Notes: generated by a model from the letters alone, not told the origin. Numbered from the stretch's first letter, positions 1 to 11,605 are shown. The stretch: 64,000 nucleotides of DNA from Metellina segmentata (GCA_947359465.1 OX375873.1:93269978-93333977); one strand, 5' to 3'. Program-made: numbers and translations.

Positions 1-960
1 AAAGCCCATCGCCCATGCACAAATTCCTTAGCAACATGACAATGCAGCCTGGCTTTAAGCGCAGCTCTGCAGGTGGAAAGCCGGAAGGAATGAGCGGACT
101 CAAACATTCCTTGGGATACTGCAAACGTATATTTTCCTGATCAGTTTCGTCACCTCCTAACGATTCCGCTAAATCAATAGAAATACACTTTATAGCATTA
201 CCAGGCAATTTGTTTAAAATAAAATTATTGATTCACCTAACCTAGTCGTTTCGTGCTGCTAGCAAAGCACGAGTAGACGTTTCTTCAACGGTTATGTTGT
301 TGGGATAGAAATCATCATTTAAATTTTCCGTTTTCAAGTCATGGTGAATCACAAATTCTTCAGTCTCATTGTTATCAATTTTAAGTGGCCATTCACCAAA
401 AGTATTGAAGTCGGAGGAAGCTCACATATTTTTTTACAATTTTTGAATTTTAAAAAATGGTCAAAATTTATTGTAATTATACATGCTTGAAGGATTTGAG
501 TGAGACCACCTTTTTTTACCACAGGTAGTACTTGATGAAAATCACCACCTAAGATAAAAGTTTCAACGGCAAATGGATCGTTCGAGCAATATATATCGCG
601 AAAAGTGTTGTCTAACATGGTGAGTATAGTTTGAGGTATCATTGAAGTTTCGTCCCAGATAAATACTTCCATTTGGCTTTATTCTTCCTTCCTTCTTTTG
701 CTCCAATTCAACATTAAATTATCATCGCCATACGTAAGCGGCAAATTAAAGGTTTTGTGAATTCTAGTACATGCAACCGCTGCAATCTTAGTTTTTACTT
801 GTCTGAAATAATGGACAAGGCACGTATAAACAAAAGTCTTAGTATAATCAATATTATTTACTCGCTTTAAGCTAGTAAAAAGATGTAGGGCCTTTAACGT
901 GTCTCAGCAGCAGCTTCAAATGAAATCTTTCACGGTCTCGGGCATACACAATGTTTAATC
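1..960 (-). pseudogene. Helitron Pif1-type DNA helicase domain (broken)
   Basis: Superfamily 1B helicase part of a Helitron replicase, which in live elements unwinds DNA during rolling-circle transposition. Around 800-845 a TKTF stretch followed by a hydrophobic strand corresponds to a decayed Walker A (GKTF expected). At 600-672 the Walker B region reads IWDETSM, followed near 530-560 by a GGDFHQVLPV motif typical of Pif1 helicases. Between about 5 and 180 the frame gives a YPKE...PSGFPPAELRLKPG block and IVMLLRNL, the usual C-terminal Pif1 signature. Stops and frameshifts separate these blocks. The frame continues beyond the window start, so the C-terminus is not seen. Confidence 0.85.
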
Positions 961-964
961 TAGC

Positions 965-3407
965 TACGACTTTACAGTTATTTTTACGTTTCTGCCAAAT
1001 ATTAGATTTTTGCTGCCACGTGTATATGTGTTGGTATTTGAACATACTTTAGATTTCTATCCTCTTGATCGTGTTTGCATAGCTCAAAATATGCTATTAA
1101 TTCTGTTTTTTTAATTTTATTAACAGCCTCTTTCAATTGGCCATCCTGGAAAGTGACCATTTGTTGTCGCGGTAAATAGATAGGGAAAGATTCTACGCTG
1201 TGACGGCTTCGAGCATGCAGAGGAAGCTCCATCATATACCAAGCACTTTCCATCGTGTTCAAATATCTGTAGTCGATGTAATCTTAAATCGCATCTACGA
1301 TTACCTGTGGCTGTTGGCCAGAGTTTGAACTGCTCACAACACTTTTTGCTCTATCGTGGCCTTTGTGAATTTATTCGTAGATAAATTTAATGCTCATTAC
1401 GGAGTAGCAGTATTCTACCTTTATGTGACAGTCAAACCGTATAAGCAAATGAGCGTTGTATGGAACAGTCATTGAATTATCGATGTTAATTATTTTGCCG
1501 TCTTTTTTGCAGTGATATATATGGCACTCTGCCCGATTATCGCATCTGCGATAAAACGGGAAGCCGGGTCCAGTCATATCAGTCTGATCTGCTAAAGGTT
1601 TTGGAAATTTTTTAGAGCAAATTTGTGTTTCAATGTTCCAGCATGTGAATATGTCTGTATAAGGACGATGCGCCATATGATCGATAACTGTGTACCATTC
1701 CTCTGGATCGTTGTCTTTTTTGGGCATTTCTGACGACACATATATATCAATTTGTTCTGGAGTAATTAGCTTGACGTTTAATGTTACCAACAGATGCATA
1801 TGGGGCTAACCACGTTTTTGAAATTCTATTGTATAGACATATGCCCCACCGTTCCAAATATTACCTCCAGCTCGTTTAGCAAAGCTAAGCACTTTTGATA
1901 AAAAAAAAGCCTGCCAACAAAAGTAGGAATATCGGAGGCAGTTGTACCAGGTGGACATTTAAAAAAAATCTTCGGATCTCAGGCCAATTTGGATTACATG
2001 TCATAGTAATAAAAAGATCTGGACGACCAAAAACGAGAGCTACTGAAATAGCGTCATGATATAGCTGCTGCAAAGCGCGTGGACTGCCCTCATAAGAAGA
2101 GGTCATAATAATTGCTTTACCAATTTTATGAGTGTCTGATGTGTTGAGAGTGCTATTTTGTACATGCTCTATAAAACCTTGCATGTGCTCCGTTCTAAGC
2201 TTGTTTTCATTAGATTTTATCCACAATAAACGGATTGCTTCGACTTTTAACCACGAAGTTATCAAGTAATGCTGCAACAAACATTGACACGACAAAAGAC
2301 AAATTAATTATCTAGGCCGCCTAATAGCAAGCTTAAAGCCGTAATATGAATAGGCGGAAACTTTTTTGCCTTAAATTGTATTTTATTGATAATTATAGGA
2401 ATAACCTAGATCACCGTGTACAAAAAGCATAGCATCGCTGTGTATTGATTGAATTGGTAAATAGCTGCTGTTACACTCGCCTTTAGGATATACTCGCACA
2501 TCAATTTTTTCATTGATTTCATCTGTCTTTGAATTTACCATAGCAGATAATTGTTCACACTTTGGTAATGGAATTTGGTAATTAACGTCGTACTAGAGCA
2601 ACACAACGGGCTATTGACGACGGTCCGGGATCAATCCCTTAAGGGAAAGATCCGAGGACAACGCCTCGTAATTTTGAACCACGGTCAGATGACGAGGTAA
2701 CACCTGAGCTGGCACCCCACTCTCCATATTTCTACACCAACCCAACGTGACGACTTTCGGCCACGACAGATTTAAGCTGCACCAGCCGCCTTTACACCAT
2801 ACGTTTACAAACATCCATGCCCGGACACGGATTCGAACCAGGAACATTCCGGTTCACACGTTGGAGTATTGTAAATACGTGGATGTTCGCCTTTTTAAAC
2901 AAAATTATACAAGTCTAAGCGTACTTCTGTATTTTGATCATTTTAGTGTATTTCATGCAGACTTTTAAACTTTTTGGCATACGGACAATCTTTGCGAATT
3001 GGTTGAATAATGCTCCAAACGTCTTTTCTTTTCAATAAATTGCTACGTAGGTCAAGAGCTTCGTTAGCATCATACATATAAATTAGGCTGAATTGAAGAG
3101 TTGTGTTGGTTTGTGGAGACTTGATTGCACTTACGTTAGACCTCCAATAATTCTCATAGCGTAAGAATTGATATTAGCGTTAGTCGCATTAAAAGTGGCA
3201 AAAAGCAAACAAATTATTGTAAATTCGTATGTTTTGACGAAAATGGTGATTTATTTCGCCATTTCTAGTTAGCATATTTTTAAACTCTACTGGCCATTCA
3301 TTCAACGGTGGAAGCATAACCTTTCTATGATGACAGCATACATTAGACGATCGCCCTGCTTCAGATTTAAAACTCAATGCACCACAATGAGAACATTTGT
3401 TCTTCAT
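965..3407 (-). pseudogene. Helitron replication-initiator (Rep) part, broken
   Basis: Five decayed minus-strand coding blocks in family order. 3189-3407: CSHCG...CCHH cysteine-rich start, then an IRIYNNLFAF block. 2400-2590: a VYPKG...HSDAMLFVHGD block. 1885-2295: Helitron-like N domain, ending GRPDLFITMTCNPNWPEI, a hallmark of these proteins. 1371-1799: HLLVTLNVKLITPEQID, then CSKKFPKP, YRRC and VPYNAHLLIRFDCHI. 1002-1262: ESAWYMMELPLHAR, the stretch before the helicase. The catalytic Rep tyrosines cannot be placed with confidence. Stops, frameshifts and a SINE insertion make it non-functional. Confidence 0.85.
2581..2855 (-). repeat. tRNA-derived SINE, copy 1 (inside Helitron)
   Basis: On the minus strand at 2839-2829 the sequence is GGTTCGAATCC, a perfect RNA polymerase III B box. 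The body then runs leftwards through TGGAGAGTGGGGTGCCAGCT, AAAATTACGAGGCGTTGTC and GGGATTGATCCCGG to a TACGACGTTAATTA tail. The same body recurs at 12889, 35411, 35893 and 49396 (plus) and 12601 and 35758 (minus). The 5' head with the A box is missing. It splits the Helitron coding blocks, so it arrived later. Confidence 0.8.
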
Positions 3408-3440
3408 ATCTCCAATATCTAAGTATTGGTTTAATTTTTG

Positions 3441-4961
3441 CCGTTAACACAACAACCTCACGAATAAGCTTTTCTTTTCAATCGTGCTTAAATAACGGCA
3501 GACTCTCGCCCAGCCTTTCTTCTCATTTTTTCATCGTGTGACAACACTTCACGGCCCATTTTCACTTGCAAAAAGGATTCAATGTGGTATATTATTATTT
3601 TTTTACAAAAGTGAATTAAGTTTGTGCTGCAGAGAGCAAAGGATACGACTTTACTTCTATTGTTCTGAATTAGACTACAGTGAAAACAGAAGAAAAAAAA
3701 TTACATAAAAATGACAGTATTTTGGGTTCAAATGATCCTAGTAGACTTTTCCAACTTTCTAGCGCGGGCTCTCAAATTTTATGAAGGAATTAATTTTAAA
3801 ATATAACTGTGTTTATCGTCTGCGCGTGCTCCGAGTTCATTAGCCCGTTGAACCACAAGACTCTCAATCACGTGATTCGCTATATGCAATCACAAAGCGA
3901 ATAAACAAGAAAGAGACTGAATTTTTTTTTATTAATAGAATAGAAAATAGGATCTTGGATGGAGAACAAGGCTGCTAATAATACTTAATATTAACTTACG
4001 GCTTAAAATTATAGTATGTAGTAATTGGTTCAATGTGAACTTCTAGGATTTGGATTTGTACTTGCTACACCTCACACTACTTCTTTTCAAAGACTTTCAA
4101 GGCCAAATAATAAACATTCCTATCACTAAATCTAAAATTCCATCTTGTAAATAACCATCGATAATGTTCCATCTAAGCCAGATTATACACATTTTGAGAA
4201 CCAATGCCACCATAATATAAATCCCGGTGTTGGCTTATAACTCAGAAGTATCGCTAAAGTTCCGAAAACCATTTCAGAACGTGCCTCAAAACCCCCCAAT
4301 AATTTATCTCGCCGTTAATTGATAAGGCTAAACATACACCACTGTCCAGCTGTAAATATACCTTCTTCCATCAACTCAAAATCGAATTAAATTATGCAGC
4401 AGGCCGCTGAATCAGAGTAACCCGATCTATAATTTAGGGAACGTTTTAAGGCAGTCTCACGTACGTGATTTCACTCTGGAATTGATTTCGGGCACTTCAA
4501 ACCCGGACTAAACACAAGTTTGAAAGCATTCACTCCCTGTTTAACGCAAGTCAACAGTAACAGGCCTTTTTAACAAATGAGAGTTGGCTTTGTCCCGCTT
4601 GGGTCATTAGAGTTTTGAATTTTTCATATTTGTTAAAGCAGGACGTGGAATAGAAGGGAATAAAGTATTTTATAGCAGTGGTCCTACGCTCTAGTAAATG
4701 CGACAATTTTTGCAGAAAAAGTAATAAAAATTTCAGGTCGATGGACTCCCGTTCGCTGACCACAGTGGTTGACGAATATATTGGATCGATTGTTTCGATT
4801 TTTTTAGGCATGATGAATGAGGTTTAGAAATGATGCTTGGCCAAACGTGTTTTTTACATGCAACCACCAAAACAAATTGAGAAAGTCGGTGGTGGGTTCC
4901 TACACAGATTATATAAGTTTTTTCTAGTTTCAGACCAGCACATGACATGTGCGTTAGTTTC
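3441..4961. other. Intergenic, no gene recognised
   Basis: AT-rich sequence with no coding pattern on either strand that I recognise. Open frames at 4551-4948 are short, overlap each other in different frames and resemble nothing known to me. Confidence 0.5.
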
Positions 4962-5338
4962 TTAACCTTTTTGGTGGTTGTTTTGACTAGGTATCTCGTT
5001 ATTAGAAAATAACCTGTTCCAGATCTTAATGTACGACATATCTCGAGATTAGAAACAAAACTGACCTGATCTTGATATTGTCATTATTAGAAAATCAGCA
5101 ACATCTCGATGAATGTGTATATATCTCGTTATTAACAAAATTGGTATGTTCTTTATGGACGAGGTATCTCACTTTCATTATAATTGCTAATATCTATTGA
5201 TGATTAGAAACAAAACTGACCTGATCTTGATATTGTCATTATTAGAAAATCATTGAGATCTCGATGACTATATATCTCGTTATTAGCAAAATTGGTATGT
5301 TCTTTATGGACCAACTACATCACTTGGAGGATAATTTC
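4962..5338. repeat. TTAA/GAGATATCTC palindromic repeat, copy 1
   Basis: Starts TTAACCTTTTTGGTGGTTG at 4962 and ends in a decayed CACTTGGAGGATAA near 5335. The interior repeats short modules resembling 'TATCTCGTTATTAGAAAA', 'CTGACCTGATCTTGAT' and 'TGGACGAGGTATCTC'. The arms are inverted relative to each other, as in other copies whose ends read TTAACCCTCCAAGTGGTT and its reverse complement. The TTAA flank and CC(C) start suggest a non-autonomous piggyBac-type element; that is inference. Confidence 0.65.
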
Positions 5339-5357
5339 TAATATCTATTGATGATTA
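5051..5357 (+). repeat. Tandem duplication, unit about 155 bp
   Basis: AGAAACAAAACTGACCTGAT starts at 5051 and again at 5206. Both units end in AATATCTATTGATGATTA (around 5203 and 5357). The duplication lies across the right half of TTAA repeat copy 1, so that copy was rearranged after insertion. Confidence 0.8.
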
Positions 5358-5760
5358 ACGAAATTCTGGATGAAATTAGATGGCTTAATAAATGCAAAAG
5401 CAATATTTAACTGGAACTGCACACTTCAGTTGTTATACTTTATACGAGAGTATGAGTCGAACACTATCTTTTTTGTATACGTTGGTTTGCAAGTTGTGTT
5501 TATGGCGCAATGGCCACACTTCACCTTGCTGTGCCAGACACAATACACACAATATCAAGTAATAGTGAGATAGATACAATGAAAGCATCTGGCATTTTAT
5601 TGGCACAGAATAGAGTAATACACCGAGGGAGGAATCTTTCTTTTTGTGTGTATGACCTTTAATTTTAATGCAATAATCGAACATTGCTATGTTTTGTATT
5701 TTAATACTTTCAGGGCAGCACTTATAACTTACTAAATTTATGATTTGAATCGTGTCCTTA

Positions 5761-6205
5761 AGGCCGTGTTCACACGAAGCGTTTTCTAACGCGTATTTTA
5801 CCAAGGTCAGCTTTTTTATACATTAAATTATGTTTTTAGTTCCCCTAATTCATATTTCTATCTTTGCGATCGTTGAAGATAGAGTGAAAATTTTAACGGA
5901 TTTCAAATCAGCGTAAAATTATACGCCAGATCGTTATTAAAAACAGATTAATTACTTAATTATTTGCCACTTGATTATTTAATTATTTTTATTAAGTAAT
6001 TAATTATTTATTTAAAGAAAATCACATTTAAGGTATCTATCTGGTGTAATATTTTTTGCAGATTTCAAATCCATTGAAATTTTTACTCCATCTTCAACGA
6101 TCGCGCGGATAGAAATTTGAATTAAGGGAATAAAAAACATAATTTAATGAAAATAAATCTGATCTTGGAAAACGCGCGTTAGAACGCCTCATGTGAACAG
6201 GGCCT
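5761..6205. mobile_element. Fold-back MITE with very long terminal inverted repeats
   Basis: The left end AGGCCGTGTTCACACGAAGC and the reverse complement of the right end, AGGCCCTGTTCACATGAGGC, match. The match continues inward with scattered differences through TTAAATTATGTTTTT, the GCGATCGTTGAAGAT block and the GATTTNAAATC block, so nearly the whole element folds on itself with arms of about 200 bp. There is no coding capacity. The target-site duplication is not clear, so I cannot assign a superfamily. Confidence 0.75.
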
Positions 6206-7196
6206 GATAGTAATGTTTTGTGGGATTTCTTAATAATGACATTTGATGGCTATGTTCGGATTAGGTATGACCGACTTCCCAGCTGCTGTTGTGTGTTAGG
6301 TTATTCTTATTTCTTTTTGTGGTTAATATTATGTATTGTATGTTTACTTTTTATGGTCTAAAATTGTATTCAGTTCAGTGAGTTAGCTTTTTGAGACTGT
6401 GTGTGTCCTTTGAAATTGTAGTGTCCTGTTTTAACTTATGCTAGGACTTTTTGCCTGAATTGACTTTCTGCCTAATCTATCTTTTTCTTTTTGTTCCTTA
6501 TGGTGTTCGGAAATGTGTGAGCTACTTTTAGCTTACTGCTGCTCACACACAGAAAACACTTGTATGTGTTGTGTGAATCAGGCTCCTCCCTGATGACAAC
6601 CTTATTCACCAATACCTCTTCAATTTTGTAAATATTTTTTGAAATTTTCTTAATTTTTTTTTTGTGTTTTAAAATTGTACTTTTTGCTATGCTGTGAATA
6701 CGGCTTAGGCGCCCATGCATTGACAGTTCTGAATTTTCTTTTCTGATTGACTTTATCCGGCTTTATGTTTCATTGCTATTGTTGCGTTTTGGCTTCACTC
6801 TTTAAGATTCAAAATTACTGGATGCTTTAATTTTTATGACTGCAACGGGTCTCGACCTTCGTCTCTATTGTTCAGGTTTTGATATTGTTTATTGGTAGTC
6901 AGAAGAGTGGAGATACTGTGGCTTAGAATTTGTTAGCAGTGATCACAAATCGGATAAGTCCATTTCTTGTGGTTTGAGTCTCAAATGCTCACGTCATCTG
7001 ATTGCAGTAGATATCAGTATATGCTGTTTGAAGTTTTAAGGATTGGAAAAGTTTTTTTCGTTCTTTGTGGAATTTTGTGCAAACAAGTGGTCCAATGAAT
7101 ATTCCATTTTATATGGCTTGGCTCATAACTGCTTGCATTTTTAGCTATTAGCATTTTAGATATTTTTACGTGTTTGAGTGGTTTAATTATATAAGA
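6206..7196. other. Intergenic, T-rich, no gene recognised
   Basis: No protein motif, repeat family or transposon end recognised. Open frames at 6472-6720 and 7014-7241 on the minus strand are low-complexity Lys/Ser-rich translations without known motifs. Confidence 0.45.
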
Positions 7197-7314
7197 AACT
7201 GCTCTTTGTAAAATATGCAACACCATGAAGGAATCGTTCAAATGAAATGAAATTGTCCGAATGAAACAAATATCAATTATAGGATGTTATGCAAAGTAGT
7301 AAAGTTTCAGAGCC

Positions 7315-7373
7315 ACCACGCATGCGTGGTGTGAGCAGCGCCCAAAGAACTGATGCTAAAAGCGTATAAATAG
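7315..7373 (+). promoter_or_regulatory. Likely transposase promoter: palindrome plus TATA box
   Basis: ACCACGCATGCGTGGT (7315-7330) is a perfect 16-bp palindrome. A TATAAATA motif follows at 7365-7372, about 80 bp before the transposase ATG at 7445. The spacing suits an RNA polymerase II core promoter inside the element's 5' untranslated part. Promoter activity is inferred from motif and position only. Confidence 0.45.
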
Positions 7374-7444
7374 AGTGCTATAGCGGGACGTTAAAAATAG
7401 TGCATTGTTATTTTTTAGTGGCGAACGATTAGTAAAACCTAAAT

Positions 7445-8460
7445 ATGCCTCCACGACGAAATAGGGTGAAATTTCAACAACTTACGGAGTTTGAACGAGG
7501 GATAATCATCGACCTTCGTGAAGTAGAATTTTCCTATCGCACAATAGCAGCTCGTGTGCAGCGGAACAGTTCCGCAGTGATGCGAGTTTGGAATCAGTGA
7601 ACCTACTAGCACCTGACAACTAAAAAAACTAGGAGTGGACGACGGAATGTGACGTCAGCGCGCGATGATAGACACCTGGTCCACATGGCGGTGAATGACC
7701 GTACAGCTTCCTCCAGGCAGTTGGCAGCACTTTGGTCTACTGCTACAGGTGTACTAATGTCAGCTTCGTCAATTCGCCGACGTATGCTGCACCCTGGACT
7801 GCGTTCAAGGATTCCTTACCATCGAGGGCTGCGTCTGCAATGGACTCATGAGCACAGAGCCTGGCTGGCTGATTGGCAACACGTTGTCTTTTGTGACGAA
7901 TCCCGCTTTAATTTGTGGAACCATGATGGCCGCATTCGTGTTAGAAGCTATGCCGGTGAACGCTGCCTTGCAGATTGCGTTATCGAACGTCATAGTGGAA
8001 GAACACCCGGAGTTATGGTTTCAGGTGCGATTTCGTATCATGAACGATCTCAGCTGCTTCGAAATGAGGGAAATATGAATAGCAAGAGGTACGTTCGTGA
8101 AGTACTAGTGGCCGAGGTCTTTCCCTTCCTTCAAGGCATCCCTGGAGCTAACTTTCAACAGGATAATGCACGCTCGCATGTTGCAAGGAATGTTCGAGAC
8201 TTCTTTTCAGCCCAACACATGCAACTTCTTCCTTGGCCTGCTTATTCGCCGGATATGTCGCCTATTGATCACGTGTGGAATTTGGTTGGTCGGCGTCTCG
8301 CTCGTGATCAGCGTCCTACAGCTTCCAAAGCCAAACTTTGTGTGCGCATACAAACAATATTTAATTATCTTCCACAAGGAGACATTTAACATCTTTTCAC
8401 TCTATGCCACGTCGTATAGCAGCATTTATTGCAGCGCGTGGTGACTACACCAAATACTGA
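7445..8460 (+). pseudogene. Tc1-like transposase (DDE type), inactivated
   Basis: Cut-and-paste transposase of the Tc1 group. ATG at 7445 opens an N-terminal helix-turn-helix region (FQQLTEFERG, YRTIAARVQRNSS). TGA at 7598-7600 and TAG at 7607-7609 interrupt it; the same frame reopens and runs to 8389. A second DNA-binding part (SARDDRHL, SASSIRRRM) precedes the catalytic core: first Asp in FCDESRFN, second in FQQDNARSH, third acidic residue 34 residues later in SPDMSPIDHVW. That last residue is Asp where this group normally has Glu. A TAA at 8387-8389 (CAA expected) and a one-base loss near 8403 break the C-terminus; the family-typical end finishes at TGA 8458-8460. Confidence 0.9.
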
Positions 8461-8508
8461 TTTCGGACACTTAAAAATGTTTGTTTCATTTGAAAATGTA
8501 TTCATTTA

Positions 8509-9900
8509 CACTGCTGGCCACCCAAATTGCAACACCAAGAAAGACAAGAGATATCACAACAAAATTTATTTTGTAGATAACATGTTGACCTAGTATCAAA
8601 TGATTAAATTTATAAACTTCTGTGAAGTGTGGTTCCTGCCAAAATCAGTAGCCAGAGTAGCCGCCATTGTTGGAGATCACCGCTACCACACGCCTCGGCA
8701 TTGATTCAAAGAGACTTTGGATGTGTTCTTGGAGTACAGCAGACCAAGCAGCTTCCACACGTTGCCAAAGTTGATCTGGTGTTTCAGCTGGGGATGTAAT
8801 CTGGGTCAATCGTTGAGCAACCATGGACCACATGTTTTCTATCGGCGAAAGATCCGGAGAGCGAGCTGGCCAGGGAAGCAATTCAATCTGGCGATTGACG
8901 AAGAACCCTTGGACAATGCGTGCCACGTGTGGTCGCGCATTATCCTGTTGAAATATGGCTGTGGGCAAGCCCTGAAGGTAAGGAAGGACAACTGGCTCCA
9001 ACACCTCGGATATGTAGTGCTGGCTGTTTAAAGTACCGGCAATGCGTACTAGAGGAGTGCGAGAGTGATATCCTATACCGCCCCATACCATAAAACCAGC
9101 TGCAGGACCAGTGTGTATAACGCACGTGTATAACGCAGCTGTTCAGAAACCTCTCTCTACGGTGTCTCCAGACTCGAATCCGACCATCGAGGTGTTGCAG
9201 ACAGAAGCGCGACTCGTCAGTAAAGACAATTTCATTCCATTCTGCCGTCCACATTCTTATTTCATTGCAACATCGGCGGCGGAGACATCTGTGGTTCTAC
9301 GTCAAGGGTAGACGAAGCAATGGACGTCTTGCGGACAGACCACTCTGCTGTAAACGGCGTCGAATGGTACGCGCAGACACTGGATCATGCGTTACAGACT
9401 GAATGTGTTGTACTATGGTTCGTGATGTGGCTGAGCGATCCGTCACTGCCATACGCACAATATGCCTGTCACCACGTGAAGTGGTGCACTGAGGTGGATG
9501 CGATCGAACACGTCGGTCCCTATAACCCTCGTGCATCCAACGATCACATATCCGCATTACAGTTGTTTGGTTTCGTCCAACACGACTACCGATTTCCCTG
9601 AAAGATAATCCACACTCTCGGTAGGCCACTATTCTTCCTCTGTCGAACTCTGATACTTGATCAAAAGATGATCGCTGTTTTCTACGAGGCGTGATTGATC
9701 GTTTTTTTGAAAAAACCACAAGAAAAACACAATTGCCGTACTTGAAATCGTCGAAATCTCCAAAACTTAAATAGCGCTTTGAAGTGGCGCCACAGGCGCG
9801 CATGATGTGCGTCTGCGTTGAAATTCTAATCATTTGCATATCTCACCTCCGCTGATGCATGTTGTAAATTTCATATTATTTGCATGCTTCCTTCAGGGTG

Positions 9901-9902
<2 letters not shown>
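8509..9902 (-). mobile_element. Tc1-like element (degenerate), copy 2
   Basis: Begins at 8509 with CACTGCTGGCCACCCAAATT and GCAACACCAAG, directly after a TA dinucleotide, the Tc1 target. A minus-strand transposase pseudogene fills it. The right end near 9890 reads, on the minus strand, AACACCCTGAAGGAAGCATG, a match to the inner part of the terminus; the outer part has been replaced by or lost into a (TA)n run. It belongs to a different subfamily from the neighbour at 7197-8507 and faces the opposite way. Confidence 0.8.
8645..9695 (-). pseudogene. Tc1-like transposase (DD34E), inactivated
   Basis: Minus-strand transposase. N-terminal helix-turn-helix near 9695-9560 (FDRGRIVAYREC, SFREIGSRVGRNQTT) followed by a second binding region (SARTIRRRLQQSG). 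TAG at 9299-9297 interrupts the frame, which continues to the first catalytic Asp (FTDESRF). A 13-bp tandem duplication (9113-9138) then shifts the frame. The rest is intact from WGGIGYH onward: second Asp in FQQDNARPH, catalytic Glu in SPDLSPIENMW with 34 residues between (DD34E), terminating at 8645 after GGYSGY. No ATG stands where the first helix begins (the codon is ATC), so the start is also lost. Confidence 0.9.

Positions 9903-9943
<41 letters not shown>
9901..9943. repeat. (TA)n microsatellite
   Basis: About twenty TA units adjoining the right end of the second Tc1-like element. Tc1/mariner elements insert at TA, and TA runs abut element ends elsewhere in this window. Confidence 0.95.
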
Positions 9944-9946
<3 letters not shown>

Positions 9947-11219
9947 AAAAAATGGAATTAATTTAAAGCAATTTAGCATTTTCGATTCATTTAAAGTAAA
10001 CCATCAAAAATTGACTCGTAGGAAAATAGTTTGAATGTATTTTATTTTTCTGCAATGAACTGACATGTTTACGTAACCCCATACATATGTAATGTATTTT
10101 ATTTCATAAGTTAATCACTAATCAATAAATTTCTTGAGGGATATATTAGCTATAAACTATGAAATCGAAATTGAGTGCATAAAGTTCTATATTTACTGTA
10201 CTTTGTTTTTGGTCTCAGTAACATGTTTATTTAATGAGATTTCTTAAGCATTAATATTATGATGTAAAAACGCTATCGATCCCAAAATTTCACAAATCAG
10301 ATGGAAACAAAAATACATAACTTCTTTGTATCACGTATAAAAATAAAGAAATAATGTTGCGAATCTGAGGCTGAAAAAGATATTTTCAGATTTCAGTTAA
10401 TGGTTTCCGTGTTGAAAAACTGAAGAAAAATTAAACCCGGTAATATTTTTCAAACCATTCTTTTACGTGCCATGGCGTAGTTTCGGGCACCGACGAAATT
10501 GTATTACATTTTTTTATTGGTGGTTAACCTAACGGTTTTTGCATAAATACAAATTAAATTATTCGATACAATAATTTCGATTTTGATCAACATTCACTGC
10601 ACAGTATAAAGAGATTAACACGTTTAACGAATTTTGGGATCTATCTACATTCCTTTAATGTAGCTAAGTTCATTTTAGTCATGTTTGTCGATCAGGTAGT
10701 GAAATATTCGATATTCTTTAATATTAAAATGTTTTCTAAAGACATACTAAATTTTTATGTGTGCTTTGAATAGAATATTATCTGTAATTTTAAATATTCG
10801 CGATTAATAACAAACAACTTGACAACACATAAAATATTTTGACAATTCGTAAATAAGTTCTGCGTATAATCGGATAATGGGTTTTTAAGTTCCTCGACGA
10901 TGGCAAGTCAAATAGTTGATATTTCCACCGATAGATGGCAGTTGCAAATCGATACGATTTTTTTTACACCCTTGTTCTATCCGATCAAAATAGAGTACAC
11001 AAACAGAATTTCATAAGCAGATTATTTCACTAAAATTATTTTTCTGAAGAGAAAAAAATGAAACGAATTAAATTTTCTCAGTTAAATAAATGGATAAAAT
11101 TTAAAGTGTTCCGATTTTCATTATGTACAAAATACACATGTAATAATATGTAACGGATATGTATCAAAGTAAAAATTCGCATTTGAAACGAAAACTTCTT
11201 GACCAAAACAAAAATTATT
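9944..11219. other. Intergenic, AT-rich, nothing recognised
   Basis: No coding pattern, transposon end or repeat that I can name on either strand. Confidence 0.5.
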
Positions 11220-11507
11220 TTACACATAAAAAGATTTTAACAAGAAACGGTGTATAGGTTTGGGTACAACTGGAATATCACTACTATCACTAGAAATGCT
11301 GTGGACATCATCTTCTTCCTCTGTTAATTAATTTATTTCTGTGATCTCTTGAACAAAATCAGCAGGAGTCCGCTGATGCTGATGTTTCACACGTTTTACG
11401 AACGAATTCAGTTATTAATCGTTGTGTTTGTGTTTTGGTAAGGCCGTTATAAGTGTATACAGAAACGTATTAATATGCATTCGACTTAAACGTGTAGAAT
11501 TCAGGGC
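11220..11507 (-). pseudogene. Possible decayed C-terminal coding fragment, family unknown
   Basis: One minus-strand frame of 96 codons (11507 to the TAA at 11222-11220) reads like protein apart from three internal stops: hydrophobic HINTFLYTLITALPKH, basic NSFVKRVKHQHQRTPADF, then an acidic and serine-rich tail (TEEEDDVHSISSDSSD) and PKPIHRFLLKSFYV. This pattern fits the tail of a transposase or other nuclear protein, but I do not recognise the family. Upstream the frame becomes unreadable before the MITE at 11606. It could be chance. Confidence 0.25.
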
Positions 11508-11605
11508 TTTTATTGGTTGATCTGACCTACATCCAACTGTTCACTGAAGTCCCAATGGTCACATAGTAGCTACCTGGTATCGTGTAGGGCCTAATCTAGC
11601 CTGAC

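Larger units (their letters stand above)
1..3440 (-). mobile_element. Helitron fossil, runs off left edge
   Basis: Minus-strand remains of a Helitron. Reading leftwards, the pieces appear in family order: a Cys-rich N-terminal segment near 3400, a Helitron-like N domain, a Rep-side segment, then the Pif1-type helicase, which continues past position 1. Every segment carries stops and frame changes, so the copy is dead. A SINE at 2581-2855 sits between the N-terminal piece and the rest. Neither Helitron terminus (5' TC or the 3' hairpin with CTRR) is visible; the 3' end lies outside the window and the 5' limit near 3440 is only where coding similarity stops. Confidence 0.85.
7197..8507 (+). mobile_element. 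Tc1-like element (degenerate), copy 1
   Basis: Carries a plus-strand Tc1-family transposase pseudogene. The left end near 7197 reads AACTGCTCTTTGTAAAATAT then GCAACACC, a decayed form of the CACTGCTGGCC...GCAACACC terminus seen intact at 8509. Inside both ends lie inverted matching blocks containing GAATGAAACAAA. The right terminus proper is missing: the element stops at TA 8507-8508, where the next Tc1-like element begins. Confidence 0.75.

Noticed and set aside
3826..3880. Possible tRNA or SINE head on the minus strand (GGTTCAACGGGCTAATGAACTC)
   Set aside because: No paired arms, no matching SINE body downstream.
5433..5804. 123-codon minus-strand frame
   Set aside because: No known motif, and it runs into the MITE at 5761; chance frame most likely.
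7848..8444. Overlapping frames inside the first Tc1-like transposase
   Set aside because: Out-of-frame shadows; the transposase motifs and catalytic residues are in the 7445 frame.
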